A stretch of 64,000 nucleotides of DNA from the NCBI GenBank assembly GCA_963277665.1, contig OY728158.1, positions 601,300,818 to 601,364,817 of the forward strand, given 5' to 3'. Positions 22,149 through 33,414 of the stretch are shown here, piece after piece (positions within the stretch are counted from its first letter, which is position 1; every line of letters starts with the position of its first letter). The DNA is from Viscum album (Eukaryota; Streptophyta; Magnoliopsida; Santalales; Viscaceae). Under the pieces are notes generated by a model. It worked only from the letters and a program-made list of their open reading frames with translations. It had not been told where the DNA came from and did no database searches. A program made the position numbers and the translations under genes.

Positions 22149-24782
22149 TCAATCCACATCCTCAATGTGAGATTTTCCTTTTGGTTCAGAAGAGGATTTA
22201 GGATATCGGGATGCAGGTGAAGGATTAGGAATTCCAGAGATGATCACAGGAGGCTGGGCCACTAACACTATTCCAGGTTTGTACTCAGGAGTCCTTTGAG
22301 TGATCATAGGTGTGAGGCTTCTAAATGCTTGGGCAGGAGTCATATGAACTGGAGAAGTAGTAGAGGTAGAGGCTGGTAAGGCTGGAGGTATAATCACTAG
22401 CCTAGCATCAACATGCAGGAAAGGTAGAAACATATTTCTGAAATCCATAATTATTCCTCCTCTTCTCTCCATAGTAGATATGAAGTCATCCGTGGTCTCC
22501 ATAAATTTGTCCAACGCTGGAGTCAATTCCCTTAGTTTGATGACTTGCTCTCTGAACCAAGCTCCTCTTTCATCATAGCTCAAATATGATTTAAATCTAC
22601 TGAGGTATTAGATGCAACAGAACCAACAAAGAAGGTTACTGTTTCCTTGAAGTTCTTGGTCAACCCACTGATAAGATTTTGAACTTGAGAATCCTGGGTT
22701 TTAACATGATCTGTCATGGAGGTTTTAAAGCCTTCTAACACTGAAACCATCTGGCTTACCACACTCTTGACATAGGCTAATTCCTTGTCTGTTTGGGATT
22801 TTGAGATCATGTAAGATTCCAAAGAGATAACCGATTTATTTAGAGTTTCAAGATCTGCTTCCAGTCTAGATATTTGAGTTTGGAAATCATTAACTTCTTC
22901 AACTATTTCAGTCATAAAGGATGACAGATTGCAACTGAGAGAGATTTCAAAATATCTTTCCAACAAACTCATCTCTTCAGCAAGATAATGTTTCATCTCA
23001 TCAACTGATGCACTAAAAGATTCTTTCATCTCATCCTTTAAGGATTCCAGATCAGCCTTGGTGATCATATTAGTAGGTGAAACTGCAACAGATGCTCTTT
23101 CAGATGCTAAACTAACCATTGAGTCAGTCATGATCGATTGAACTGAAGATACTAGAGAAACTTCCATCTTCATTACCTCTTCTATAAAACTATCCTTAAG
23201 CTTTTTCTTTAATGTATCAAGGTCATGCATTCTGACCACATATTCAGGTAGCAACTCAGTCTCAACATCATAAATGATTTTTGGTCTACTTAGAGATGCT
23301 TCATTCTCAGAATCAGGATAATCTAAACCACAAAAAATAAAACATGGGTCTTCTCCCTAGTCCTCAATATCAACAGCCGCTGTTACACTTCCAAACTTTG
23401 TTTGATGCTCCCCCTCAACTGGTTCATCCTCATGTAAAACAACAGCATTCTCAGTAGCATTCTCAGCAGGTCTTCCTTTTTCAGGAAAATCTTTTACTAT
23501 CAATTCTTTCTCTGAAATAGCTAGAGAGTCTTCCAAAATAGGCAAGGGTTTGTCAACTTCCTTTGCATCCTTAGAAGACACTAAAGATTGTCCAATCACT
23601 GGACTAAGACTCAAATCAGCGTACAGAGATGCTTCACTTTCATGAGTATCTTCGTCATTCTCTACAGCAGCCACTTCCTCTAAAGCAGCTTCTTCCTTAT
23701 CTGATTTCTGTTGAACTAGATCTTCAGGAGTTGGGCTAGGAGGTAAGTCAGGGTCTCCTCCTTCATCATCAGAGGACTCTTCTTCTTCTGAATCATCACT
23801 GTATTCTGGCTTCTCTTCATCAAATCCCAAACCTGGATACCTCACATCCTTTGGTCTTGAAGGATGATCCACAAGATCGAACTTATCATACACCTTCTAG
23901 TCATCATTAACCTATTCTCTTATCCAAGGGTTCCAATTTATTTTCATGTATTTTCAAACCGTAGATGTAATACAAAAAATTTTCCTTACCACCACTGTCT
24001 CATCTTGAGACTAAGCTACCCCTTTTACCTTGATCATCACAGAGATCAACTTAACCAAGAATAGGGCATTGGTCTTTGATTTTGGTCTTATCATTTCATC
24101 CATTTGAAACATCACAAATATGCACAGATTTACTTTTACACAATGTCTCAGAAGATAAAGGAGAGAGATATCTTGATATCTTAAATTAACAAAGCCTCCT
24201 CTCCTCTGTATTAAGACTTGCTGAACAAATTTGAACAGCAATCTGTTCTCTCCAACAATTTCTGCAGCTACTAATTGTATTTGATTTCCATCACCAGTAA
24301 GCTCTTCCAAATCAGTCTCATAGTCGAAAATACCACTTGTAGGTGGCACAAATTTTGAGAAAAAACCAGATACACCTTCATGTGGAACCTTCAAGCACTC
24401 ATCACATTCAATAGATGAGAAAGATATCTCCTTTCCATTCACATAAGAAGTTACTCATTTCTCATTTTTAGAATTCTTAAAGCTTACATAGTCATAAAAC
24501 TGTTTCACTAGCCTTAGATAGTAGGGACCATTGTTGTTCGAAAATCAATCTACCCATTTTGATCTTCAAGTACTTCGAGCACTATCGACTTTCTAGGCAG
24601 CATCCATTCCACGCAGAGATCATTTTCAATCACAATAACTCTATTCTGTAAATGAGGATTCACTGGTCGTCTTCTTGATCTTGTTCTGCTAGCACTACCA
24701 CTTTCGTCTGGCTTGGACTTCTGCTTCTTGCCTTAGGCTCATCTCTAACGTCTCTAAAAAAAGGGAGTTTGGTTTTTTCCAT
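22149..24782 (-). pseudogene. Env-like extra coding region of SIRE-type element, broken
   Basis: This lies between RNase H and the 3' LTR, where SIRE/Maximus elements carry an env-like gene of uncertain role. A plausible start is the ATG at 24782 (MEKTKLPFFRDVRDEP), with a frameshift near 24665. Then 24442-24011 reads a block resembling the plant-retrotransposon domain often seen in such ORFs (VNGKEISFSS; QRRGGFVNLRYQDISLLYLL; VKVNLCIFVM). Next come an acidic, Pro/Ser/Glu-rich part (23893-23357; EYSDDSEEEESSDDEGGDPD), a coiled-coil-like part with heptad Leu/Ile/Val (23254-22580), and a Pro-rich tail (22583-22149). Three stops in one frame and a shift near 22580 break it. I see no clear signal peptide or membrane segment, so an envelope function is not supported. 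Confidence 0.75.
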
Positions 24783-24974
24783 CTCGGATTCGAGGGATTT
24801 AGGGTTCTCGAAAGATTCGAGAGTTAAGGTTTTAGGGTAAAGGGTTTGAGGCTCAGTGGATTGAGAAGTAGATTGGAATTTGTTTTTATCATTAAGGAAT
24901 CATAAAATAAATAAATGAAAAGAAATAAAGTAAAAACTATTCAGATTCTGGTGGCAGATAGAATATAAAACAGC

Positions 24975-25310
24975 GCACTCAACGGTAGGTTTTATCGGTG
25001 AGGATTACATCGGTGAGGATTTATCAGTGAGGATTACATCGGTGATGGTTTATCAGTGAGGATTACATTGGTGAGGATTTATCAGTGAGGATTATATCCC
25101 TGAGGATTTATCGGTGAGTATTACATCAGTGAGGGTTTATTGGTGAGGATTACATTGGTGAGGATTTATCAGTGAGGATTAAATCGGTGAGGATTTATCG
25201 GTGAGGATTACATCGGTGATGATTTATCGGTGAGGATTACATCAGTGAGGATTTATCGGTGAGGATTACATCGGTGAGGATTTATCGGTGAGGTTACATC
25301 GGTGAGGTAC
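24975..25310. repeat. Minisatellite of ~26 bp units between pol and env-like region
   Basis: About a dozen units alternate GGTGAGGATTACATC and GGTGAGGATTTATC, with small variation (CAGTGAGG, CCTGAGG, GATGG). It ends directly at the RNase H stop (25311). The core TATCGGTGA resembles the TATCGGTAG word of the LTR block in the same element. Confidence 0.95.
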
Positions 25311-25918
25311 CTACCAATCAAGTTTAAACATACCTAACTCGTGTCTAATGTAACTTAACCTATCCGAACTCAAAGGTTTGGTGAAAATGTCAGCTAATTG
25401 ATGTTCAGTACCTATAAACTCCAGAATAATATCACCCTTTTTGTAATGATCTCTCAAGAAGTGGTTCCTTACATCAATGTGTTTGGTATTAGAGTGAGAA
25501 ACAGGGTTCTTTGAAATGTTTATTGCACTAGTGTTGTCACAGTTGATTGAAACGTGCTTAAAGTCATATCCATAGCCCAGAAGAGTGTGTTTCATCCATA
25601 GATTTGGTGCACAACAACTACCAGCAGCTATGTACTCTGCTTCGGCAGTGGACAAATCTACAGAATAATACTTCTTACTACACCAAGATACTAAGGAATT
25701 TCTCAATAAATGACATGTTCATAGTGTGATTTTTCTATCCAACTTGCAACCAGAAAGTCAGCATCTGAATAACTCATTAACTCAAAGTATTGTTCTTTTG
25801 GGTAAAACAAACCAAAGTTTACAGTGTGTTTAAGATACTTAAAAATTTGTTTAACAGCAAGTAAGTGAGATTCTTTTGTATTAGCTTGAAATCTTGCACA
25901 CATACATACACTAAACAT
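25311..25918 (-). pseudogene. pol: RNase H of SIRE-like element
   Basis: Minus strand. The first part (25918-25703) reads HLLAVKQIFKYLKHTVNFGL and SYSDADFLV with the first catalytic Asp. The second part (25706-25311), in another frame, reads SLVSWCSKKYYSVDLSTAEA, EYIAAGSCCAPNLWM, then NTKHIDVRNHFLRDHYKKGD and ADIFTKPL. These are the diagnostic copia RNase H blocks. A frameshift near 25704 separates the halves. The final stop abuts the minisatellite. Confidence 0.93.
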
Positions 25919-26059
25919 AATATCTTTTCAACTAGCAGTAAGGTAAAGTAAGCTTCCAATCATACCCCTGTAATTGGTTTGATCCACTGGTTTCCCAGTT
26001 TCATCTGCATCCAATTTACAGACTATACTCATAGGAGTTTCACTTTCCTTAATACTATC

Positions 26060-26794
26060 CTAACCAAAACTTTTTAAAAGATCCTTTGTATATTTACATT
26101 GATTCAAAATAATACAATTTTTATTTTGAAACACTTGAAATCCAAGAAAATATTTAAGTTCTCCCATTAAACTCATTTCAAATTCATTTTGCATACTCTT
26201 TGAAAAATCAGTACATAAAGAGTGCTTAGAAGATCCAAAAACAAGATCATAAACATAGATTTGAACTATTAAAACATCTTTAGAAATTATTTTAATAAAA
26301 AGAGTTGGATCAGCAATCCCTTTAGTAAAACCTTTTGAAATAATAAAATTACTAAGTCTATCATACCAAGATCTTGGAGCTTGTTTTAAACCATATAAAT
26401 CTTTAGAAAGTTTAAAAACATGATTTGTAAAATGAGGATTAGTAAATCCAGGTGGTTGTTCAACAAAAACATATTCAATTAAAAATCCATTTAGAAAACC
26501 ACTTTTGACATCCATTTGATATAACTTGAAATTCAGATGAGCAGCATAGGCAAGTAGAATTATAATGGCTTCTAATATGGCTACAGGTGTAAAGGTTTTT
26601 TCATAGTCTGTACCTTCTTCTTGACTATATCTTTGTGCGACTAGTCTATCTTTGTTTCTAACTATGTTTCCTGACCTATCAACTTTGTTACTAAAAACCC
26701 ATTTAGTGCCTATTGCCAAAGTGTCCTTGGGTCTGTCAATTAATTCCCATACTTTGTTTCTTTCAAATTGATTTAACTCTTCTTGCATATCCAT
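26060..26794 (-). pseudogene. pol: Reverse transcriptase of SIRE-like element, active site changed
   Basis: This is a 244-codon open stretch, the longest in the window. It reads IGTKWVFSNKVD, RLVAQRYSQEEGTDYEKTFTPVA, MDVKSGFLNG, EQPPGFTNP, LYGLKQAPRSWYDRL, and KYFLGFQVFQ. The catalytic box reads YVYDLVFGSS where active relatives have YVDDIIFGST, so one of the two Asp residues is Tyr and the enzyme should be dead even if the frame were open. It is flanked in frame by RNase H downstream, and upstream by a degenerate linker to integrase (26795-27378). Confidence 0.95.
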
Positions 26795-27378
26795 TACCCA
26801 AAATTCATCATTGATTTCATCATTGACATTTTTAGGTTCTAGCTGTGAAAGAAATGCTTAATGTTGAACCTGGTTTCTTAGAGAAGCTCTGGTCTATGTC
26901 CTTCTATCAAGATTACCAACAACAGCATCCAAAGGATGATTCTTTAGAATCCTTGTTGATCTAGTAAAGGTAGGACTAGAAATTTTAGGTTCAACTCCAA
27001 GTTTGGGTTCTATAGAAGCATATTCTGAAATATGTCTAGAACTAAATATTTTTACAGCAGGTTCTTTAGATTTATCATTAAGGTCCAGAATAGTAAAATC
27101 TTCTTCAAGATTTTAAAGAGAGGTTTTAGGCTCATGTGGATCAGTTTAATCAAACTTGATGTGAACAGATTCTTCCACGCATTTGGTTCTTTTATTAAAT
27201 ACTCTATAGGCTTTACTAGTTAAAGAATAACCATGAAGATTCCTTCATCACTTTTAGAAGAAAACTTGTCAATATTATCCTTTGTATTAAGAATAAAAAC
27301 TTTGCAGATAAAGACTCTAATGTAACTAATTTTGGGTATTCTATTATTCCATAACTCATATGGGGTCTTCTTAAGAAC
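26795..27378 (-). pseudogene. pol: Integrase C-terminal part and linker of SIRE-like element
   Basis: Some 580 bases between the integrase core and RT. On the minus strand scattered pieces read as the copia integrase end (KNTPYELWNN; FRVFNKRTKCVEESVHI-like) and the linker ahead of RT, but stops and shifts prevent a continuous translation. A plus-strand ORF (27032-27223) is a shadow. Confidence 0.7.
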
Positions 27379-27841
27379 TTATCTAATTAAGACACAATTA
27401 ATAATACAGCAAGTTGTATTCACAACTTTAGCCCAAAAGTAAACAGGTAGGTCATACTCGTTAAGCATGGTTCTAGCTATTTCTTGAAGGGTTCTATTCC
27501 TTCTTTCTACTACAACATTCTGCTGAGGTATCCTAGGAGCAGAAAAGTTGTGACTATATCCGTTGTGTGAGCAATAAGATTCAAATTCTTGATTCTCAAA
27601 CTCACGGCCATGATAACTTCTCAAAGATTTAATCTTAAGTCCACTAATGATTTTTTACAGATTTGGAGTATTTGATAAAGTAAGAACATGCTTCACTTTT
27701 GTGAGTTAAGAAGTATACCCAAGTATATCTTGAAAAGTCATCTACTAGGACATAGACATAGTGCTTCCCATTTAAACTAGAAACTCTAGAAGGTCCAAAC
27801 AAGTCCATGTGAACTAACTTGAGAGGTTGTGAAGTTGACAC
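27379..27841 (-). pseudogene. pol: Integrase core of SIRE-like element
   Basis: 27841-27644 reads PLKLVHMDLFGPSRVSSLNG and YVLVDDFSRYTWVYFL with the first Asp. 27624-27379, one frameshift later, reads SYHGREFENQEFE (the second Asp position, expected as SDHG, is Tyr here), then SAPRIPQQNVVVERRNRTLQ with the catalytic Glu region, and ARTMLNEYDLPVYFWAKVV. Upstream, 28200-27850 carries the pre-integrase zinc-finger region (LWNRRLG; CNPCQKGKQHKVSF). All are standard copia integrase blocks. Confidence 0.93.
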
Positions 27842-28201
27842 TTCTTTCTTTGATTTAAAAGAAACTTTATGTTGCTTTCCCTTTTGACAGGGATTACAAA
27901 AATTGCCATTTGGGAATTCAAGTTTAGGTAGGTCTCTAACTATGTTTTTTCTAGTAAATTTTCTAAGTGAATAGATGTTGCATTATCCTAATCTTCTGTT
28001 CCATAGCCAAGATTATTTATGAAAATCATTTAAACAAGTAACATTTTGCTTTGCTAAAGAATTCAGATCCATAGCATAAACATTTTCATTTCTTAAAGTA
28101 GAAAATACTAAAACATTTTTAGAGTTAAAAACATTACAAGAATCATTTTCAAATTTCACATTAAAGCCATTATCACATAATTGAGAAATACATAAAAGAT
28201 T
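27842..28201 (-). pseudogene. pol: Pre-integrase region of SIRE-like element
   Basis: Minus strand, in the same frame as protease and integrase. It reads NVFNSKNVLVFSTLRNENVY, a WLWNRRLG-like block and CNPCQKGKQHKVSFKSK. The His/Cys finger that binds element DNA ends is partly degraded. Stop codons occur near the start and in the middle. Confidence 0.8.
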
Positions 28202-28417
28202 TTATTTAAGTCCATCAAAAAATAAAACTTTAGAAATCAAAACTGAATCAGTGTTACCAATCTGGCCTAGGTCGATGATTTTTCCTTTAGAATTATCACC
28301 AAAGGTGACATATCCTCCATCAAATTTTATTAAGTTTTTTAAGCATGAATAATCTCCAGACATGTGCCTTGAACATCCACTGTCCAAGTACCATACCTTC
28401 TTGTGAGAACACTTCAA
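28202..28417 (-). pseudogene. pro: Aspartic protease of SIRE-like element
   Basis: KVWYLDSGCSRHMSGDYSCL carries the active-site Asp in the WYLDSGCSRHM motif typical of plant copia elements. FDGGYVTFGDNSKGKIIDLG follows. In-frame stops lie on both sides. Confidence 0.93.
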
Positions 28418-29255
28418 ACAGGTCTCTTACAAAATGGAATTACACAGAAAATGACTTTGATACCCAGATCTTCTTGGGTCTAGAAAGGTTAGCAATAAAT
28501 GTTTTAGGGACCCAAATTTGTCTTATGGGTCTCATATAATTTACAGAATCAATAGATTTTGAATGATAAACTTTATTTGATATATAACCATATGAATAAC
28601 TAGTTGATGCATAGGAATTTCCAGAACTAGAATAAGCAGAAGTTTTTCCAGACTTAGGAATAAATCGAGTTTTAGTGAACTGTCTCTGTCCAGGTTGGTA
28701 TCCCAAACCAGTAGTGTATTTAGGTGAAACTTGTTCGCCTAAAATTTTAGTAAGTGTATCTTTTCCCTTTGTGAACTTTTCTAAGTCCTTTCTATGTTTC
28801 TCATTAGACATTTTCAATTATGTATTTTCCTTTAACAGTTGAGCATTCTTTTCTTTTTCTATATCAATGGCAGATTTAACATTGACAGTAAGACCATGAT
28901 GTTTTTTTAATGACTTATACTTGTCCTTAAGTTCATTACAAGTTTATTACAGCGTATTCCAATATTCAAATAATTCAGCCTTTGACATATTTTCATCATT
29001 TTCTGAATCACTGTTATTTCCAGAATAATAATCATTAACCATAGGGGAAACAGGTACCTCATAGGTATTAGTCATGAAGCACATGTTGGAACGATTATTT
29101 TCAAAATAAAAAACTTCATATTCACTTGTCAGGTCCTCCGAAGCACTTCAGGTTGCTTTCATGGATTTCTTGTACTTCTTGTCCTTATAATCATATTTGT
29201 TTTTGATTTTCAATTTTGGAAAGTCAGCCTTGATGTGTCCTTTCCTTTTTCATTC
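28418..29255 (-). pseudogene. gag: Gag-protease linker of SIRE-like element
   Basis: The zinc knuckle close to 29255-29210 reads C*E*KRKGHIKADFP: two stop codons and a Phe replace knuckle residues, although GHIKAD is clear. An acidic region follows (DYYSGNNSDSENDENMSKAE). Then 28817-28440 reads a Tyr/Ser-rich part ending RPIRQIWVPK and RPKKIWVSK, repeated words that occur ahead of the protease in SIRE elements. Confidence 0.8.
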
Positions 29256-30158
29256 TTAACAGACTATATCATCTTCCGTATCAGACTTATTCCAATCATT
29301 CTTCCAATGACCATTGTTGTCATACTTTCCTTTATAGTTATATTTTCTAAATAAATTCCTCTTCCTATAAAACTTCTTGAATCTCCTTGCTATTTGAGCC
29401 ATTTCAGCATCACTGACTGAATTAGAATCTTCACTGGTTGAACTTTCAGTAGGTGCGTGCATTGTCTCCTTGTCATTGCTCTTAGAAGCAGTAGACTTGA
29501 ATGCCATGGATTTTATCTTGGGTTTATCATCTTCTTCTTTATTTACCTTAAGTTATTCCTCATGCATCATTAATTTACCAATAATCTCTTTTATAGGGAG
29601 ATCTCCAATGTCACATGATTCTCTGATTGAAACAGAAGTGCCTCTCCATCGATCTGGTAGACATCTCAAGATTCTCATGATTTGTTCCTTTGCTGGAACA
29701 GCCTTTTCAAGTGAACTCATTGTATTGACTATCTCATTGAACCTAAGATACATGTAAGAAATAAGTTCATCAGTCTTCATTTTAGAATTATCATATTTAA
29801 TAGTATAAGTATTTAATCTCATTTCTTTAACATTGGTTTTTCCTTTATGAGAAACACCCAAAGTATCTCATATTTCATAAGCAGTTTTGCAAGAATATAT
29901 TCTATTAAATTCTTCATCTCCTAAAGCACAATACAGGGAATTCATAGTATTAAAATTATTATTGTAAGCAGTCTTTGTAGGTTCGTCCCAAGTTGTTCTT
30001 TTAGTTTCTGGAATTTTATATTGAGATTCTATAGCAGTCCAGAAATCAAAAACCATACTCTCTAAATGTATTTTCATTTTCAGTTTCCAATGGGCATAGT
30101 TGGTTCCATTGAAGAAATGTGGCTGGTTAGTAGCAGCCCCCTCTAGTCTATTGTCCAT
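29256..30158 (-). pseudogene. gag: gag of SIRE-like element
   Basis: The start ATG at 30158 follows the leader. One frame carries FFNGTNYAHWKLKMKIHLES, TMNSLYCALGDEEFNRIYSC, TAYEI, a TGA at 29868-29870 where relatives have the Trp of EIWD, then LGVSHKGKTNVKEMRLNTYT, RFNEIVNTMSSLEK and RILRCLPDRWRGTSVSIRES: the UBN2-type capsid domain of SIRE/Maximus Gag. A second stop (TAA) follows KLMMHEE. The last open piece (29507-29256) is Ser-rich, then basic, and leads to the knuckle. Confidence 0.95.
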
Positions 30159-30290
30159 AACTAGATTTTAGATAAAAATTTTAAAGAGATAAAATTTAGA
30201 ACTAACCGAAATTTTAGAACTTTAAAGATGCAACTAAAATCACAGTTGAAAAACATAATGTTTTGAAAATTTTTATTAATAAACAAATCC

Positions 30291-30303
30291 CTCTAATTCC
30301 AAA
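30291..30303 (-). other. Primer binding site of SIRE-like element
   Basis: Minus strand TTTGGAATTAGAG directly after the 5' LTR end (CCAACCAACA). It is a two-base variant of TTTGGTATCAGAG, the initiator tRNA-Met site. Confidence 0.85.
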
Positions 30304-32391
30304 TGTTGGTTGGAGTGGATACTCAAGAGGGGTGGGGGGTGAATTGAGTACGAATTAAAATATCTGTTAAATATATTTCTCTTAAAATTCATCAATTAAA
30401 AATCAAAGTTAAACTGTAGTGAATTTATACAGAGTGTAAATGTTCAGTCAGTTTCTTAAAGATTGATTAGGTCCCAGTTAAATTTATCTGAAGATTAAAT
30501 TAACTTTTGAAACTAACTTACTGGTTCTCAATAAGTATAAACACTTTCTAATTTAACAATCAAAGTATCTTTAAAATAATTTTTTATTTCAAAGTAACAG
30601 CAGTGGAATATGAAACATATATTTAGTATAATTATGACTTAAACTAAAATGCACAGCAGAATTAACCAAGAGGTTCAGTCTCAAGACGAGACTTAGTCCT
30701 CTCAACAGTTTATATAAATTGATCCCCACCCTATATTGGGGTAAACAATTGTGAGCACACTGTCCAGGTACTGAGACCTCTGCCACAGTTCTTCATGGGA
30801 AATAAACAACAGCTCACAGCTGTCCAGGTCTTACTCAACCTCTACCACTATCCATAGTGGAAAAAAAAGATTTATGGAGTTTGAGTGAGGATTTAAGAGT
30901 CCTCTAATTTAGCTCAGGAGATAGTGTGTCTGTGTAAAATAAACAAGTTACACACACTTCTCGAAAATTAAATGAAAGAATCACTAAAGTAAGTGAGAAT
31001 GAGTTTAGAAGAGATTTAGTGATTGTCAGTGCAGCTCTGGACTCGTTTGGTTGGTTAGAAAAGCTTCTGAGTCCTTCTCTAGTTTCTGCTTAGAAAACAG
31101 AGTGTCGTTTTCTTCTTTGGTTGTTGGTTCAGCTTGTCAGCTTGAGTGCATGAAGTGTTTGTGGTAGTTCTTCCATCAAGATGCAGCTTGTGGTTTCCTT
31201 CAGAAGAGTGGCTTCAAGTTTATCCAGGATTCTTGGAGTATGGATGTAGACTTGTGTGAATACAACACGTTTGAATGATGATGAGCCTTTTTCTTTTTCA
31301 ATATTTATGTTCCTTCTTAGTTCCTTGGTTCTTGATGATTCATCACGATGACACCACCACGTTCAGATTGGTCTTTATCTTCCTTTTTAAAGATTTCAGC
31401 TTCGGCAAAAAGGAATGATCACCTTTTGCATGGGTACTTGGTATGGTTCCTGACATGGAAAAATAGATCATTAAATAACATTAACTACATTAAAAACATC
31501 AAATGTAACCATTATCTTAATAAATAAATATTATTCTGAGTATAGAGTTTGACTGGTTGGTCAATCATTAGTAGCGTTCTACTGGTAGACGTGTACGGTG
31601 GATTTTGTGTAGGAGTCCTTCCATCGGTAGCTTCATTGAACATGCATCGGTAGCTCTTTGTGTCCGTAGATCTAGGTATTAGTAACTCCTTATATCGGTA
31701 CTTACTCTATCGGTAGCTCAATGTATCGTTGACTCTGTACTTGTATCGATAGATCAATAGTTCCTTGCATCGGTAGCTGTTTGCACTTGTATTTGTAGAC
31801 TTACTCTATCGGTAACTATCCGTGAACTGGTTCTGTCGGTAGACATCGTCATATCAGTAGCTCGGTAGCTCTAGTTTATTCTATCGATATACTTACTCTA
31901 TCAGAAACTTTCTGTGAACTGGTTATATCGGTAGACTTCTTCATATCGGTAGCTCGGTAGCTCAAGTCTGTTTTATCGGTAGACTTACTCTATCGGTAAG
32001 TGTCTGTGAACTGGTTCTATCGGTAGAATTCTTCATATCGGTAGATCTGTTTATATTAATGACCTTAGTGTATCAGTGACTCTATCTATCAGTAGACTAA
32101 GTCTATCGGTAGACTGAGTACCGATATCTCTTTATCAGTAGCTATACGCAGATTAGTGAAACACTTATCAGTTTTATGTAAAATACATCCAATTGAGTTA
32201 GAATTAATTTATAACTTATATAAACATAAACAAACATTGATTAACAAATTTCAAGGATTATTTTAACATTATTATCATCTTGATAACAGAATATCATATA
32301 TTGAGAGAATTTGAATATAGATAAACATTAATTGGGATTATCAAATTATGTGAAGACATAATTGGGATTATCAAAACAGCTGAGGTCAACA
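30304..32391 (-). repeat. 5' LTR of SIRE-like element
   Basis: 2088 bp. It starts TGTTGACCTCAGC and ends CCAACCAACA on the minus strand. It carries the ATCGGTAG-type block (~31600-32160). The TATA box seen in the 3' LTR is changed to CTTTAAAAA near 31383-31392. A minus ORF at 30589-30786 is chance. Confidence 0.95.
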
Positions 32392-32396
32392 CGTAG
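32392..32396. other. Target site duplication, right copy, of SIRE-like element
   Basis: CGTAG, matching CATAG at 19561-19565 except for one base. Confidence 0.85.
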
Positions 32397-33414
32397 TCTA
32401 CAATATCTCTCTTTATTTTTTCCCACAATAAATACTCTTTCAGATATCTATACATCTCTGTACTTCTAGAATGAATATAGAATTATGATATATGAACTTC
32501 TTTCAATAGTTCCTTCTTTGGGTTTGGTATTGAAGGGACACGTACTCAGTTCCTACCTCTTTTCATTCCATCCCAATCAAGATTGAACATATGAACATTT
32601 CTCACCATACTTTACACATCCAAATCCTCATTTTCTTCCCTTTAATCATTACATTGATAGATAGTTCAACACACTCTATAGAAATATAAGATTTATCCAT
32701 TTGAATCAAGATTTCAAGGTCCATCCTTTTAAAATTCATAAATATTGGAGAGTTCTTCATATACATCATAGATAAGCTAACACGATCCTTTTAACTCAAA
32801 TAACTAGACACCTTTTTCGCCTTCCTAGGGTGGTAATGTATTGAGAAGATATCATATTCGATAAACTCCAACCATATTATCTAGATCAAATTCAAGTATT
32901 TTTTTTAAAACATATACTTTTGGATTTAATAACTACTGTATATTTCACACCTTTCTTTGTAAAGATATACCTCTAAATATTTAATTCAAATATTACCACT
33001 GCTAACTCTAAATAATGTATTAGATAATTTTACTCATGAACCATCAATTTGATAAAGGAATAAAATATCACTAATTATGTATAAGAACACACCCCATGCA
33101 CCATTTTGATGCATCACAATAAATCAAGAACCCTTCTTTACTACATGGAATTGTTAGCATAGGTGCACTGACCAACCTTATCTTTTATTCCTTGAAAAAA
33201 ATTACATTCATCAGTACAAAGGTACTTAACTCAATTCATAATTAACTTGGTGAGTAGTTTAAATAGTCATGATAAATCCATCACAAAATGAATATAATTT
33301 CTATCCAATCTAGTAAAACTATGGATATCAGCCACAGTAGTTGGTCTAGGCCAATATTCAATAATTTTCATCATTGATAGATCCACCGATATACACTCAC
33401 TTGAGATGCTGGTT
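32397..33414 (-). pseudogene. pol: RT connection, RNase H and integrase finger of nested gypsy element, unit 1
   Basis: On the minus strand from 33410 downward the RT thumb is readable: ISVDLSMMKIIEYWPRPTTV, then ADIHSFTRL and NYIHFVMDLS, the gypsy block EAVxxWPRPTTVxEIRSFLGL in mutated form. RNase H and the integrase zinc finger should follow to 32397, but stops and shifts leave only short pieces. The gene continues at 19560 on the other side of the SIRE-like insertion. Confidence 0.75.

Larger units (their letters stand above)
19566..32391 (-). mobile_element. Ty1/copia LTR retrotransposon of SIRE/Maximus type with env-like region
   Basis: A 12,826 bp minus-strand element: 5' LTR 30304-32391, primer binding site, gag, protease, integrase, RT, RNase H, a minisatellite, a ~2.6 kb env-like region, polypurine tract and 3' LTR 19566-21653. 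The copia gene order (IN before RT), the UBN2-type gag and a large extra region after pol are the hallmarks of the SIRE/Maximus group. Stops, frameshifts and a changed RT active site show it is dead. It sits inside the integrase gene of the nested gypsy element. Confidence 0.95.

Noticed and set aside
22149..24782. Functional viral envelope gene
   Set aside because: No signal peptide, no clear membrane span, at least three stops and two frameshifts. Only the env-like position and domain type are supported.
24975..25310. CRISPR array
   Set aside because: The units are contiguous and lack unique spacers. This is a plant minisatellite inside an LTR retrotransposon.
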